Shown piece by piece: positions 1 through 5,134 of a DNA stretch of 5,134 bases (position 1 is its first letter; each line of letters begins with the position of its first letter). The stretch is from NCBI GenBank assembly GCA_029883965.1, contig JAOUIN010000174.1:1-5134 (forward strand), written 5' to 3'. This DNA comes from Betaproteobacteria bacterium. Lineage in GTDB: Bacteria; Pseudomonadota; Gammaproteobacteria; Burkholderiales; SG8-41. The translations under genes and the position numbers were made by a program. The notes below the pieces were generated by a model. The model saw only the letters and a program-made list of their open reading frames with translations, had not been told where the DNA came from and did not search any database.

Positions 1-660
1 CCTGCTGCCGTGCTGGGCGCAGGATTCATAGGATACGGTTCACTCGCGGCGGACGCCGGTTATTCCGTGTGGCTGACGTTGTCGGCCACGGTGGCGATCT
101 GGGCGCTCCCCGGTCAACTGGTGCTGCTGGAGATGCAGGCAGGGGAAGCAGCAGTGGCTGCCACGGTGCTGGCGGTCTCGTTGAGCGCAGCGCGTTTCCT
201 GCCGATGACGTTGACGCTGATGCCGATGCTGCGCGCGGGTAGCCGTAGCCGCCGCCTGTGGCAGTTTCTGCTGGCGGCGCAGGTGGTATCGATGACGACC
301 TGGGCCGTGACCATGCGCCGGTTCAATGACATGGACGCCGGGGTGCGCTGGCATTATTTTCTGGGATTCTCAATGGTGTGTCTCGGCGCGTCAGTGGTGT
401 TTGCGCTGATCGGGCAGTTGCTGATCGGCGCGCTGCCGCCGCTGGCGCGCTTCGGCCTGGCGCTGCTTACCCCGCTATACTTTTTTGTCACCCTGGTCGG
501 CGAAGCGCAGACGCGTTCGGCGATTACCGCACTGGTCTGCGGTGCGGCGACGGCGCTGATATTGCACGCAATCGCACCCGCATGGAGCCTGCTCGGTGCC
601 GGGTTTATCGGCGGTACCGCGGCCTGGGTGCTGCAGAGACAACATGCACAACGCCGCTGA
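1..660 (+). CDS. AzlC family permease, large subunit (5' end cut by window edge)
   Basis: Integral inner-membrane protein of the AzlC family, which with AzlD forms a two-component exporter known from branched-chain amino acid (and azaleucine) efflux; the substrate here is inferred from family only. The frame is open from base 1, giving 219 visible residues. A GTG at 10 could be read as a start, but it falls inside the first hydrophobic segment, so the true start probably lies upstream and about 15-25 residues are missing. Hydrophobic segments are visible at about residues 1-18, 24-44, 50-76, 88-104, 119-144, 149-167 and 173-210. The segment ALPGQ (35-39) sits where many AzlC proteins have a FAGASQ-like motif, and AARFLPM (63-69) matches the conserved Arg-containing stretch after the next segment. 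The Arg-rich 78-85 is probably a cytoplasmic loop. The gene overlaps azlD by 17 bases, which suggests translational coupling. Family call is firm; subfamily and substrate are not. Confidence 0.85.
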   Translation, partial: PAAVLGAGFIGYGSLAADAGYSVWLTLSATVAIWALPGQLVLLEMQAGEAAVAATVLAVSLSAARFLPMTLTLMPMLRAGSRSRRLWQFLLAAQVVSMTTWAVTMRRFNDMDAGVRWHYFLGFSMVCLGASVVFALIGQLLIGALPPLARFGLALLTPLYFFVTLVGEAQTRSAITALVCGAATALILHAIAPAWSLLGAGFIGGTAAWVLQRQHAQRR

Positions 661-985
661 TCTGTGGCTGCTGATGCTGGCCTGTGCCGCGGCCACTTAC
701 ATGTGGCGCGGATTGGGCGTGCTGTTGTCAGGCCGGCTCAATCCGCAAAGCGCCATGTTCGAATGGATTTCCTGCGTGGCGTATGCGCTGGTGGCCGGGC
801 TGATCGCACGTATCATCGTCGCGCCGTCGGGGCTGCTGTCGCAAACGGCGCTGACCGACCGGCTGCTCGCCTGCGCCATCGCGTTCGTCGCTTACCGTGT
901 AGCCCGCCGCAACATGTTTGTCGGCATGGTGTGCGGGCTGGCTTTTTTCATGGGTGCAGTCTATGTGCGCAGCGCAATCCTCTAA
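644..985 (+). CDS. AzlD family small permease subunit
   Basis: Small membrane partner of AzlC, 113 residues, the usual length for AzlD. The frame is open further upstream, but the ATG at 644 is chosen because the preceding residues are polar and unlike the family, and because this start gives a short overlap with azlC. Hydrophobic segments lie at about residues 6-28, 39-60, 72-86 and 90-110. The N-terminal ATYMWRG (16-23 region) matches the family's T-Y-x-x-R turn, and VAYALVAGLIAR (45-56) corresponds to the second conserved helix. The proline usually found after the Arg of helix 1 and the proline of the VPxAVLA motif are absent, as in a divergent AzlD branch. A Shine-Dalgarno site is weak (GAGA at 636-639). 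The crotonase gene starts nine bases after the stop, so co-transcription is likely. Membrane partner role is family knowledge; substrate is unknown. Confidence 0.85.
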   Translation: MHNAADLWLLMLACAAATYMWRGLGVLLSGRLNPQSAMFEWISCVAYALVAGLIARIIVAPSGLLSQTALTDRLLACAIAFVAYRVARRNMFVGMVCGLAFFMGAVYVRSAIL

Positions 986-994
986 AATCACGTC

Positions 995-1780
995 ATGAAC
1001 GGCGAAATTCTGGTGACGCGTGCCGGCCCCGTGGCCACAGTCCTGTTGTCCAATCCGGCCAAACTCAATGCGCTGACGGTGGCGATGTGGCGGGACCTTG
1101 CTTCCGAGATGCGGCAGTTGTCGGATGATGACGGTTTGCGCTGCGTCGTGCTCCGCGGCGCCGGTACGGCCGCATTTGCTGCGGGTGCCGATATTGCCGA
1201 GTTTGCATCGTTGCGCAACACGGTAGAGCAGGGCAAGGTGTATCACCATGAACTGGTCCACGGCGCCCTGCGTGCCGTCGGTGAATGCCGGCATCCCACG
1301 GTCGCAATGATTCATGGCGCCTGCGCCGGCGGCGGGCTCGAGCTCGCGTGCCAGTGTGACCTGCGCATCGCAGGGGAGAGTGCGCGCTTTGGCGTGCCCA
1401 TCAACCGGCTGGGATTCGCGATTGCCTACGACGAACTCGCAGCAGTACTGCCGCTGGTCGGCCGCGCGGTAGCGCTGGAAATTCTGGTGGAAGGCCGGGT
1501 GTGGAATGCTGACGAGGCGCTGGCCAAGGGTCTGCTGACGCGATTGGTGACAGATGCAGAACTGGCGGCCGAAACCGGAGCGACCGTACAACGCATCATC
1601 GCCGGTGCTCCGCTGGTTGCGCGCTGGCACAAGCAGTTCATCCGCCGGCTGACGCCAAAACCGGCGCCGCTGAGCGAAGCCGAAATCCAAGCCAATTTTG
1701 ATTACTTCAACACCGAGGATTACCGCATCGGTTACGATGCTTTCATGAGCAAGAAAACCCCCCGTTTTGTCGGACGGTGA
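995..1780 (+). CDS. Enoyl-CoA hydratase/isomerase (crotonase) family protein
   Basis: Soluble crotonase-fold enzyme, 261 residues, full family length. These enzymes bind acyl-CoA thioesters and stabilise an enolate in an oxyanion hole. The N-terminal beta region ends in FAAGADIAEF (61-70), where Ala65 is the first oxyanion-hole residue. GACAGGGLELACQCD (108-122) carries Gly113, the second oxyanion residue, and Glu116, equivalent to catalytic Glu144 of rat mitochondrial hydratase. The spacing to FGVPINRLG (132-140) aligns without gaps to FGQPEILLG, placing Ile136 at the position of the second catalytic Glu164. Straight water addition by the two-Glu mechanism is therefore doubtful, and an isomerase, hydrolase, decarboxylase or other crotonase reaction is possible. 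The C-terminal trimerisation region ends with EDYRIGYDAFMSKKTPRFVGR-like family residues (241-261). No clear Shine-Dalgarno precedes the ATG, but the start is nine bases after azlD, so coupling is plausible. Family is certain; reaction and substrate are not. Confidence 0.92.
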   Translation: MNGEILVTRAGPVATVLLSNPAKLNALTVAMWRDLASEMRQLSDDDGLRCVVLRGAGTAAFAAGADIAEFASLRNTVEQGKVYHHELVHGALRAVGECRHPTVAMIHGACAGGGLELACQCDLRIAGESARFGVPINRLGFAIAYDELAAVLPLVGRAVALEILVEGRVWNADEALAKGLLTRLVTDAELAAETGATVQRIIAGAPLVARWHKQFIRRLTPKPAPLSEAEIQANFDYFNTEDYRIGYDAFMSKKTPRFVGR

Positions 1781-1799
1781 CTGCAGCAAACCGGGTTTT
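1761..1799 (+). terminator. Possible weak intrinsic terminator at the end of the crotonase gene
   Basis: CCCGTTTTG (1761-1769) can pair with CAAACCGGG (1787-1795), eight of nine positions, around a 17-base loop, followed directly by TTTT and CTT. The left arm lies inside the last codons and the stop codon is in the loop. A competing pairing exists between GAAAACCC (1753-1760) and GGGTTTTC (1793-1800). The T tract is short and the loop long, so it may only attenuate read-through into the CoA-transferase gene. This is inferred from base pairing alone. Confidence 0.3.
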
Positions 1800-1843
1800 C
1801 TTGATACCCCATCAATTCGTCAAACGACTTCTTCAGGAAAATC

Positions 1844-3067
1844 ATGGCTGGACCGCTAACGCATATCAAAGTACTGGATCTCTCACGGGTTCTCGCCGCA
1901 CCGTGGGCCGGGCAGAATCTCGCTGACCTCGGCGCAGAAGTCATCAAGGTCGAGCGGCCGGGAGGCGGCGATGATTCGCGCGCGTTCGGCCCGCCGTGGC
2001 TGAAAGACCCGCAGGGCGCGGATACCAAAGAGTCCGCCTATTTCGCGGCAGCCAACCGCGGCAAAAAATCCATCACCATCAACCTGTCGAAACCCGAAGG
2101 CCAGGAACTGGTGCGCAAGCTCGCGGCACAGGTCGACGTGCTGCTCGAGAATTACAAGCATGGTGACCTTGCGCGTTACGGCCTGGGTTACGAAGACCTG
2201 CGCAAGATCAATCCGAAGCTGATTTACTGCTCGGTGACCGGATTCGGTCAGACGGGGCCGTACCGCGAACGGCCCGGGTACGATTTCATGGTGCAGGGCA
2301 TGGGCGGGCTGATGAGCATCACCGGCGAGCGCGATGACCTGCCCGGCGGCGGCCCGCAGCGCGTCGGCGTGCCCATTGTCGACATCATGACGGGCATGTA
2401 TGCGTCGATTGCGGTATGCGCCGCAATTGCACATCGTGCCGAAACCGGCGTGGGCCAGCACCTCGATCTGGCATTGCTCGATACCCAGGTCGCTTTTCTG
2501 GCCAACCAGGCCATGAATTACCTGGCGACCGGCGAGGCGCCGGGCCGGCTGGGCAATGCGCATCCCAATATCGTGCCGTACCAGACTTTCCATACCAGCG
2601 ATGGTGACATCATCCTGGCCTGCGGCAACGACAACCTGTTTAACAAGTTCTGCGAGATCGCGGGCTGCAAGGCACTGGCGCAGGATCCGCGGTTCGTCAC
2701 CAATGCCAAGCGTGTCGAGAATCGCGTCGAGATCACCGCGCAGCTGAATGCCGTGTTTATGCAGCGCACGACCCGCGAATGGGTGGATCTGCTCGAGCAG
2801 GCAGGCGTGCCCAATGGCCCGATCAACAACCTGCAGCAGGTCTTCGACGAGCCGCAGGTGAAGGCTCGCGGCGTCAGGATCGAAATGGAGCACCCGACAG
2901 CAGGCAAGGTGCCTCTGGTGGCGAGTCCGATGCGGTTCTCTGCGACGCCGGTGGAATACAAGCTGCCGCCGCCTACGCTGGGGCAGCACACCGAGGAAAT
3001 CCTGCGCGATGTGCTGAAGCTCGACGATGCTGCGATTGCCGGGCTGCGCGCCGGGAAAATTGTCTAG
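1844..3067 (+). CDS. CaiB/BaiF (class III) CoA-transferase, formyl-CoA transferase-like
   Basis: Cytoplasmic class III CoA-transferase, 407 residues, normal family length. Members move CoA between a CoA thioester and a free carboxylic acid through an aspartyl-CoA anhydride/thioester intermediate and form interlocked dimers. The N-terminal IKVLDLSRVLAAPWAG (8-23) and LADLGAEVIKVERPG (26-40) are the family's signature CoA-binding region. NRGKKSITINL (71-81), CSVTGFGQTGPY (129-140) and PGYDFMVQGMGG (144-155) follow in the usual order. Asp180 in VGVPIVDIMTG is the expected catalytic aspartate, equivalent to Asp169 of Oxalobacter formyl-CoA transferase. The C-terminal half contains HPNIVPYQTF (240-249) and GVPNGPINNL (321-330), also typical. 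The ATG at 1844 is supported by AGGA at 1835-1838, five bases upstream. It lies 63 bases after the crotonase gene and may belong to the same transcript. The donor and acceptor acids cannot be assigned; family is firm. Confidence 0.95.
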   Translation: MAGPLTHIKVLDLSRVLAAPWAGQNLADLGAEVIKVERPGGGDDSRAFGPPWLKDPQGADTKESAYFAAANRGKKSITINLSKPEGQELVRKLAAQVDVLLENYKHGDLARYGLGYEDLRKINPKLIYCSVTGFGQTGPYRERPGYDFMVQGMGGLMSITGERDDLPGGGPQRVGVPIVDIMTGMYASIAVCAAIAHRAETGVGQHLDLALLDTQVAFLANQAMNYLATGEAPGRLGNAHPNIVPYQTFHTSDGDIILACGNDNLFNKFCEIAGCKALAQDPRFVTNAKRVENRVEITAQLNAVFMQRTTREWVDLLEQAGVPNGPINNLQQVFDEPQVKARGVRIEMEHPTAGKVPLVASPMRFSATPVEYKLPPPTLGQHTEEILRDVLKLDDAAIAGLRAGKIV

Positions 3068-3861
3068 AAAAAGCTGACCAGCATTTTCGTCGCCAGCAGG
3101 AACAGGATGGCGGCGAAAATCTTTTTCAATAGCGGGCCCGGTGTGCGGTGCGCCAGGCGCGCCCCCACCGGCGCCAGCAGCACGCTGGCAATGACGATGC
3201 CGGCGAGCGCCGGCAGGTAAACATAGCCGATGCTGTATTCAGGCAGACCGGTCTCGCTCCACCCGGTCAGCAGGTAACCCACTGTGCCGGCAGCGGCCAG
3301 TGGCCAGCCAATGGCGGCGGCAGTACCGATGGCTTCATGAACACGCGTGCCGTGCTTGACCATATAGGCCACGAATAGCGCGGCGCCGCCGGTTGCCGTG
3401 AGGCTGGAAATAGCGCCGATTCCTGCGGCCGTGGCACCGGCGCCGACGGCTGTTTGCGGCGCTGTTCCCGGCTGCGGCTTGCGACCGAACAGCATCTGTG
3501 CCGACAGGTAGTAGATCAGCACCGTAAAAACGATGGTCAGCAGGCGCAGTTCAAGCACGCTGGCGAGCAATGCGCCGCCGAAGGTGCCGACGACGACACC
3601 CGGCGCCATGCGACGCACGAGCATCCAGTTGACGGCATTGTGTTGATGATGCGCCCGCACGCTCGATACCGATGTAAACAGCATCGTAGCCATCGCGGTG
3701 CCGAGTGCCAGGTGAACAGCATGTGCCGGCGCAAACTGCTTGGCGGCGAAAATCAGTGCCAGTACCGGGACCATGGCGGCGCCGCCGCCGATCCCCAGCA
3801 GTCCGGCGAAGAACCCGACGAATGCGCCGACGGCGAGGTACGCCCACCACCAGTCAAACAT
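3064..3861 (-). CDS. TauE/SafE family membrane transporter (TSUP)
   Basis: Integral inner-membrane protein of the TauE/SafE (TSUP) family, 265 residues, full length. Some characterised members export sulfite or organosulfonates; the substrate here is unknown. Two repeat halves are visible. The first has GLLGIGGGAAMVPVL (20-34), HLALGTAMATMLFTSVSSVRAHH (50-72) and NAVNW (75-79), all classic. The second half has IGAISSLTATGGAALFVAYM (148-167) and EAIGTAAAIGWPLAAAGTVGYLLTGW (176-201), then GYVYLPALAG (212-221). The GIGGGxxxVP signature expected in half two is degraded to TATGGAALFVA. About eight hydrophobic segments can be traced (8-38, 48-66, 86-103, 106-124, 138-166, 178-200, 211-233, 246-264). 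The ATG start gives the normal W-rich N-terminus. It begins 18 bases after the EVE gene stops, so the two are probably co-transcribed. Its stop overlaps the stop of the convergent CoA-transferase gene in the shared CTAG. Confidence 0.92.
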   Translation of the reverse strand: MFDWWWAYLAVGAFVGFFAGLLGIGGGAAMVPVLALIFAAKQFAPAHAVHLALGTAMATMLFTSVSSVRAHHQHNAVNWMLVRRMAPGVVVGTFGGALLASVLELRLLTIVFTVLIYYLSAQMLFGRKPQPGTAPQTAVGAGATAAGIGAISSLTATGGAALFVAYMVKHGTRVHEAIGTAAAIGWPLAAAGTVGYLLTGWSETGLPEYSIGYVYLPALAGIVIASVLLAPVGARLAHRTPGPLLKKIFAAILFLLATKMLVSFF

Positions 3862-3879
3862 ATAGTGCCTGCTTTCCGG

Positions 3880-4332
3880 CTATTTCATCAGGCCGAGTAT
3901 GTACTTCCACTCGTCCGGGTCGACCGGTGTGATAGACAGACGGTTGCCTTTGGCCAGCAGACGCATTCCGGCCAGCGCTTTGTGTCCGCGGAGCTCAGCC
4001 AGCGTGACCGGCTTCGACTTTCTGACAAAACGGAAATCGACATGCAGCCAGCGCGGATTCTCGGGCGTTGCCTTGCTGTCGAAATACTTGCCCTTGCGCT
4101 CAAACTGCGTGGCGTCCGGGTATGCCGTCCCGCTGACTTCGGCGATACCGACAATGGCCGGCTCGGCGCAGTTGGAATGATAAAAAAAAGCCTGGTCGCC
4201 GGGCCTCATCTGATCGCGCATGAAATTGCGTGCCTGGTAATTCCGGATGCCGGTCCAGGGCGTGGTCTTGTCGCGTGCGAGGTCGTCGATGCTGTAGACG
4301 TCAGGTTCGGATTTGATCAGCCAGTAGCGCAT
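3880..4332 (-). CDS. EVE domain protein (THYN1-like), putative modified-nucleobase reader
   Basis: Stand-alone EVE domain protein of the thymocyte nuclear protein 1 type, 150 residues. The EVE fold belongs to the PUA/YTH/ASCH group and is thought to recognise modified bases in DNA or RNA; the ligand of the bacterial single-domain form is not settled. The sequence shows the N-terminal YWLIKSEPDVYSIDDL (3-18), then WTGIRNYQARNFMR (26-39), GDQAFFYHSN (45-54), PAIVGIAEV (58-66), the YPD and YFDSK stretches, and NPRWLHVDF near residue 100. It ends with LLAKGNRLSITPVDPDEW. The reading frame could begin at a TTG two codons earlier (4338), immediately after an in-frame TGA, but the ATG at 4332 matches the family start M-x-Y-W-L. 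No good Shine-Dalgarno is visible for either. It follows the 6S RNA terminator, so it probably has its own promoter or depends on read-through, and it leads into the TauE gene. Confidence 0.93.
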   Translation of the reverse strand: MRYWLIKSEPDVYSIDDLARDKTTPWTGIRNYQARNFMRDQMRPGDQAFFYHSNCAEPAIVGIAEVSGTAYPDATQFERKGKYFDSKATPENPRWLHVDFRFVRKSKPVTLAELRGHKALAGMRLLAKGNRLSITPVDPDEWKYILGLMK

Positions 4333-4352
4333 GTTCAATCAGACTTCAAGGC

Positions 4353-4371
4353 GACTGCAAATTGTGCAGTC
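4353..4371. repeat. Perfect 7-bp inverted repeat upstream of the EVE gene
   Basis: On the - strand GACTGCA (4371-4365) and TGCAGTC (4359-4353) are exact inverted copies separated by CAATT. It sits between the T tract of the 6S terminator and the EVE start codon, 20 bases upstream of that start. It is not followed by a T run on either strand, so it is not a simple second terminator. It could be a regulator binding site, a hairpin in the 5' leader of the EVE mRNA, or a block to read-through. A TTGACT box overlaps its left arm (4373-4368), but no convincing -10 follows. Confidence 0.5.
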
Positions 4372-4400
4372 AAAAAAAATGCGGCTGCACCGAGCCGCAT
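4372..4400 (-). terminator. Intrinsic terminator of the 6S RNA gene
   Basis: On the - strand ATGCGGCT (4400-4393) pairs perfectly with AGCCGCAT (4386-4379) around a six-base loop, and eight consecutive T follow (4379-4372, the first shared with the stem). This is a textbook rho-independent terminator. It lies about ten bases after the 3' closing arm of the 6S RNA and 40-odd bases before the EVE gene. It should separate the zapA-6S transcript from the EVE-TauE pair. Confidence 0.9.
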
Positions 4401-4410
4401 ATGTATAGGG

Positions 4411-4588
4411 TTCCCCCGCCTGTGCCGCTTCAGACCAGCATCTTGAACCTGAGGTTCAAGGCGGCTACCTTCCGAGTTTCTTCAGGCGCTTCCGCGTGGG
4501 ACGCGCACACCGAAACTGCTTGGGTCGGCAGCCACAGCGATGTTATTGGTTCAAAGAGTATATGGCCCGAACGAACACCGCAGGGGAA
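4411..4588 (-). ncRNA. ssrS: 6S RNA
   Basis: 6S RNA mimics an open promoter and sequesters the housekeeping sigma factor-RNA polymerase holoenzyme in stationary phase. The evidence is structural and positional. The ends pair: TTCCCC (4588-4583) with GGGGAA (4416-4411), continued by an interrupted stem in which GGTGTTCG-TTCGGGCC resembles the E. coli 5' arm GATGTTCG...CGGGCC. The 3' side carries CTTGAACC (4460-4453) and GGTTCAAG (4449-4442), an 8-bp hairpin like the CCUUGAACC...GGUUCAAGG element of E. coli 6S RNA. The apical arm forms through GTGGCTGCC (4535-4527) with GGTAGCCGC (4469-4461), AGTTTC (4517-4512) with GAAACT (4480-4475), and a CGCGT/ACGCG tip (4505-4493). The length of about 178 bases is typical. 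It lies directly downstream of zapA on the same strand, the conserved proteobacterial position, and ends in a strong terminator. The exact ends are uncertain by several bases. Confidence 0.9.
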
Positions 4589-4615
4589 TTCTTGAACGGC
4601 ACATGAGCAGGACAA
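4588..4615 (-). promoter_or_regulatory. Candidate promoter for the 6S RNA
   Basis: On the - strand TTGTCC (4615-4610) and AAGAAT (4593-4588) are separated by 16 bases and each match four of six consensus sigma-70 positions. This would place the start near 4582-4580, a few bases inside the predicted closing stem, so either the promoter or the 5' end of the RNA is slightly off. Transcription from upstream of zapA followed by processing is an alternative. Confidence 0.25.
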
Positions 4616-4643
4616 CCGACTGCGGAACCGGCGAAGCTGTGAT

Positions 4644-4955
4644 TCAGAACAGCTTGCTTTGCTCCGCCATCGCCAGATCAATGGCCGTTTCCATGCGTTG
4701 AATTCTACGCTTGGTTTCCGCGATGTCAAAGCTGCCGCCGACCTTCATCGAAAGAAATTCATGCGTGATATTGAGCGCCGCCATGATCGCGACGCGCTCA
4801 AGGCCGATGACTTTGCCGCGGTCGCGGATTTCCTGCATTTTGCCGTTGAGATACTCCACGGCTTCAAGCAGACCCTTTTGTTCGTGCTCCGCACAAGCGA
4901 CGCGAAATTCGCGCCCCATGATGTTGATCTGCAAACCCTTTGGGTCGGCGCTCAT
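4644..4955 (-). CDS. zapA: Cell division protein ZapA
   Basis: ZapA binds FtsZ in the cytoplasm, cross-links and bundles its filaments, and stabilises the Z-ring. The protein has 103 residues, the usual size. The N-terminal globular part shows LQINIMGREFRVACAEHE (8-25), followed by LLEAVEYLNGKMQEIRD (29-45) and the strongly conserved VIGLERVAIMAALNITHEFL (49-68). The C-terminal part FDIAETKRRIQRMETAIDLAM (76-96) is the coiled-coil tail used for dimer and tetramer formation. The ATG at 4955 has GAGGA (4963-4959) just upstream and overlaps the stop of the preceding coiled-coil gene in ATGA, which supports this start and suggests translational coupling. The 6S RNA gene follows about 55 bases after the stop. 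Assignment is based on these motifs and on the conserved order with ssrS. Confidence 0.95.
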   Translation of the reverse strand: MSADPKGLQINIMGREFRVACAEHEQKGLLEAVEYLNGKMQEIRDRGKVIGLERVAIMAALNITHEFLSMKVGGSFDIAETKRRIQRMETAIDLAMAEQSKLF

Positions 4956-5134
4956 GTTTCCTCGGCGGGAATCTGCTTCAGGATATTTTCAAGACGGCCG
5001 CTGGCGGTCATGATTTTCTCTTCGAGCTGCTTGTTGCGATGCAGGGCCGAGGCCAGTTCCTGGCGCAGCCGCTGCGTGTCTTCACGCAGCCGCTGATTTA
5101 TTTCGACAAACTGGGTCAGTTTGTCTTCTAGTGC
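4952..5134 (-). CDS. Short coiled-coil protein, ZapB/TIGR02449-like (5' end cut by window edge)
   Basis: An open frame runs from the right edge to a TGA at 4954-4952, giving the last 60 residues of a protein whose start lies outside. It is almost wholly helical and charged, with Leu/Ile/Phe at heptad-like spacing (visible residues 2, 6, 9, 12, 16, 23, 27, 31, 37, 41, 48, 52) and Glu/Arg/Gln/Lys elsewhere, as expected for a coiled coil. Small coiled-coil proteins annotated as TIGR02449 or ZapB-like are commonly encoded just before zapA in beta- and gammaproteobacteria. A role with ZapA at the division site is therefore plausible but inferred from position. The stop overlaps the zapA start as ATGA. 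The sequence carries no diagnostic catalytic motif, so the family name is tentative, while the existence of the gene is well supported. Confidence 0.75.
   Translation of the reverse strand, partial: ALEDKLTQFVEINQRLREDTQRLRQELASALHRNKQLEEKIMTASGRLENILKQIPAEET

Noticed and set aside
728..1789. Long - strand open frame (353 codons) opposite azlD and the crotonase gene
   Set aside because: Its product is rich in His, Arg, Gln and Cys with no recognisable motif, and it lies opposite genes with clear family signatures; typical antisense shadow in GC-rich DNA.
1801..1827. Small hairpins TTGAT-ACCCC-ATCAA and TCGT-CAA-ACGA before the CoA-transferase gene
   Set aside because: Stems of five and four base pairs arise easily by chance, and no T run or conserved box accompanies them.
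1781..1843. Search for a sigma-70 promoter for the CoA-transferase gene
   Set aside because: No pair of -35 and -10 boxes at 16-18 base spacing matches well enough to report.
1883..2989. Long - strand open frame (368 codons) opposite the CoA-transferase gene
   Set aside because: It is contained within a well-supported CaiB/BaiF gene and the translation shows no domain; shadow frame.
3454..4446. Long + strand open frame (330 codons) running across TauE, EVE and the 6S region
   Set aside because: It crosses three independent features on the other strand, including a terminator and a structured RNA, and its composition is low in hydrophobic core residues; no family motif.
4362..4729. Small open frames on both strands over the 6S RNA
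   Set aside because: They overlap the structured RNA and zapA, have no Shine-Dalgarno or known motif, and the RNA explains the region better.
1..5134. Mobile elements, CRISPR arrays, tRNA or rRNA genes, phage or toxin-antitoxin modules
   Set aside because: No direct repeat arrays, transposase or integrase motifs, or cloverleaf or rRNA sequences were seen; all coding regions are accounted for by ordinary chromosomal families.

Overview
The window looks like an ordinary chromosomal segment of a high-GC proteobacterium, most likely a betaproteobacterium. The basis is the gene order coiled-coil protein - zapA - 6S RNA - EVE protein, GC-rich third codon positions, and the style of the CoA-metabolism genes. 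The taxonomic call is inference from memory of gene neighbourhoods; no search was run.

Left part, + strand (1-3067). An AzlC-type permease gene is cut by the left edge. It overlaps by 17 bases the gene for its small partner AzlD, and together they should form a two-subunit exporter of the branched-chain amino acid type. Nine bases later comes a crotonase-fold (enoyl-CoA hydratase/isomerase family) gene. After a 63-base gap comes a class III (CaiB/BaiF, formyl-CoA transferase-like) CoA-transferase gene. The last two would fit a small acyl-CoA module, one activating an acid by CoA transfer and the other acting on the acyl-CoA. The substrate cannot be read from the sequence. The crotonase keeps the oxyanion hole and the first catalytic Glu but has Ile where classical hydratases have the second Glu.

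Right part, - strand (5134 down to 3064). Read in transcription order: the end of a short coiled-coil protein (ZapB/TIGR02449-like, cut by the right edge), zapA (ATGA overlap, so translationally coupled), the 6S RNA gene ssrS with a strong intrinsic terminator, then an EVE-domain protein and a TauE/SafE-type membrane transporter 18 bases apart. The roughly 300-base gap between zapA and the EVE gene is filled by the 6S RNA, its terminator and a perfect 7-bp inverted repeat just upstream of the EVE gene.

The two halves converge, and the CoA-transferase and TauE genes share the four bases CTAG as overlapping stop codons. No mobile element, CRISPR array, tRNA or rRNA is visible. The most noteworthy points are the 6S RNA in the gap, the altered catalytic residue in the crotonase, the degenerate second signature in the TauE protein, and the shared stop palindrome. 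I did not find evidence of a wholly new system.
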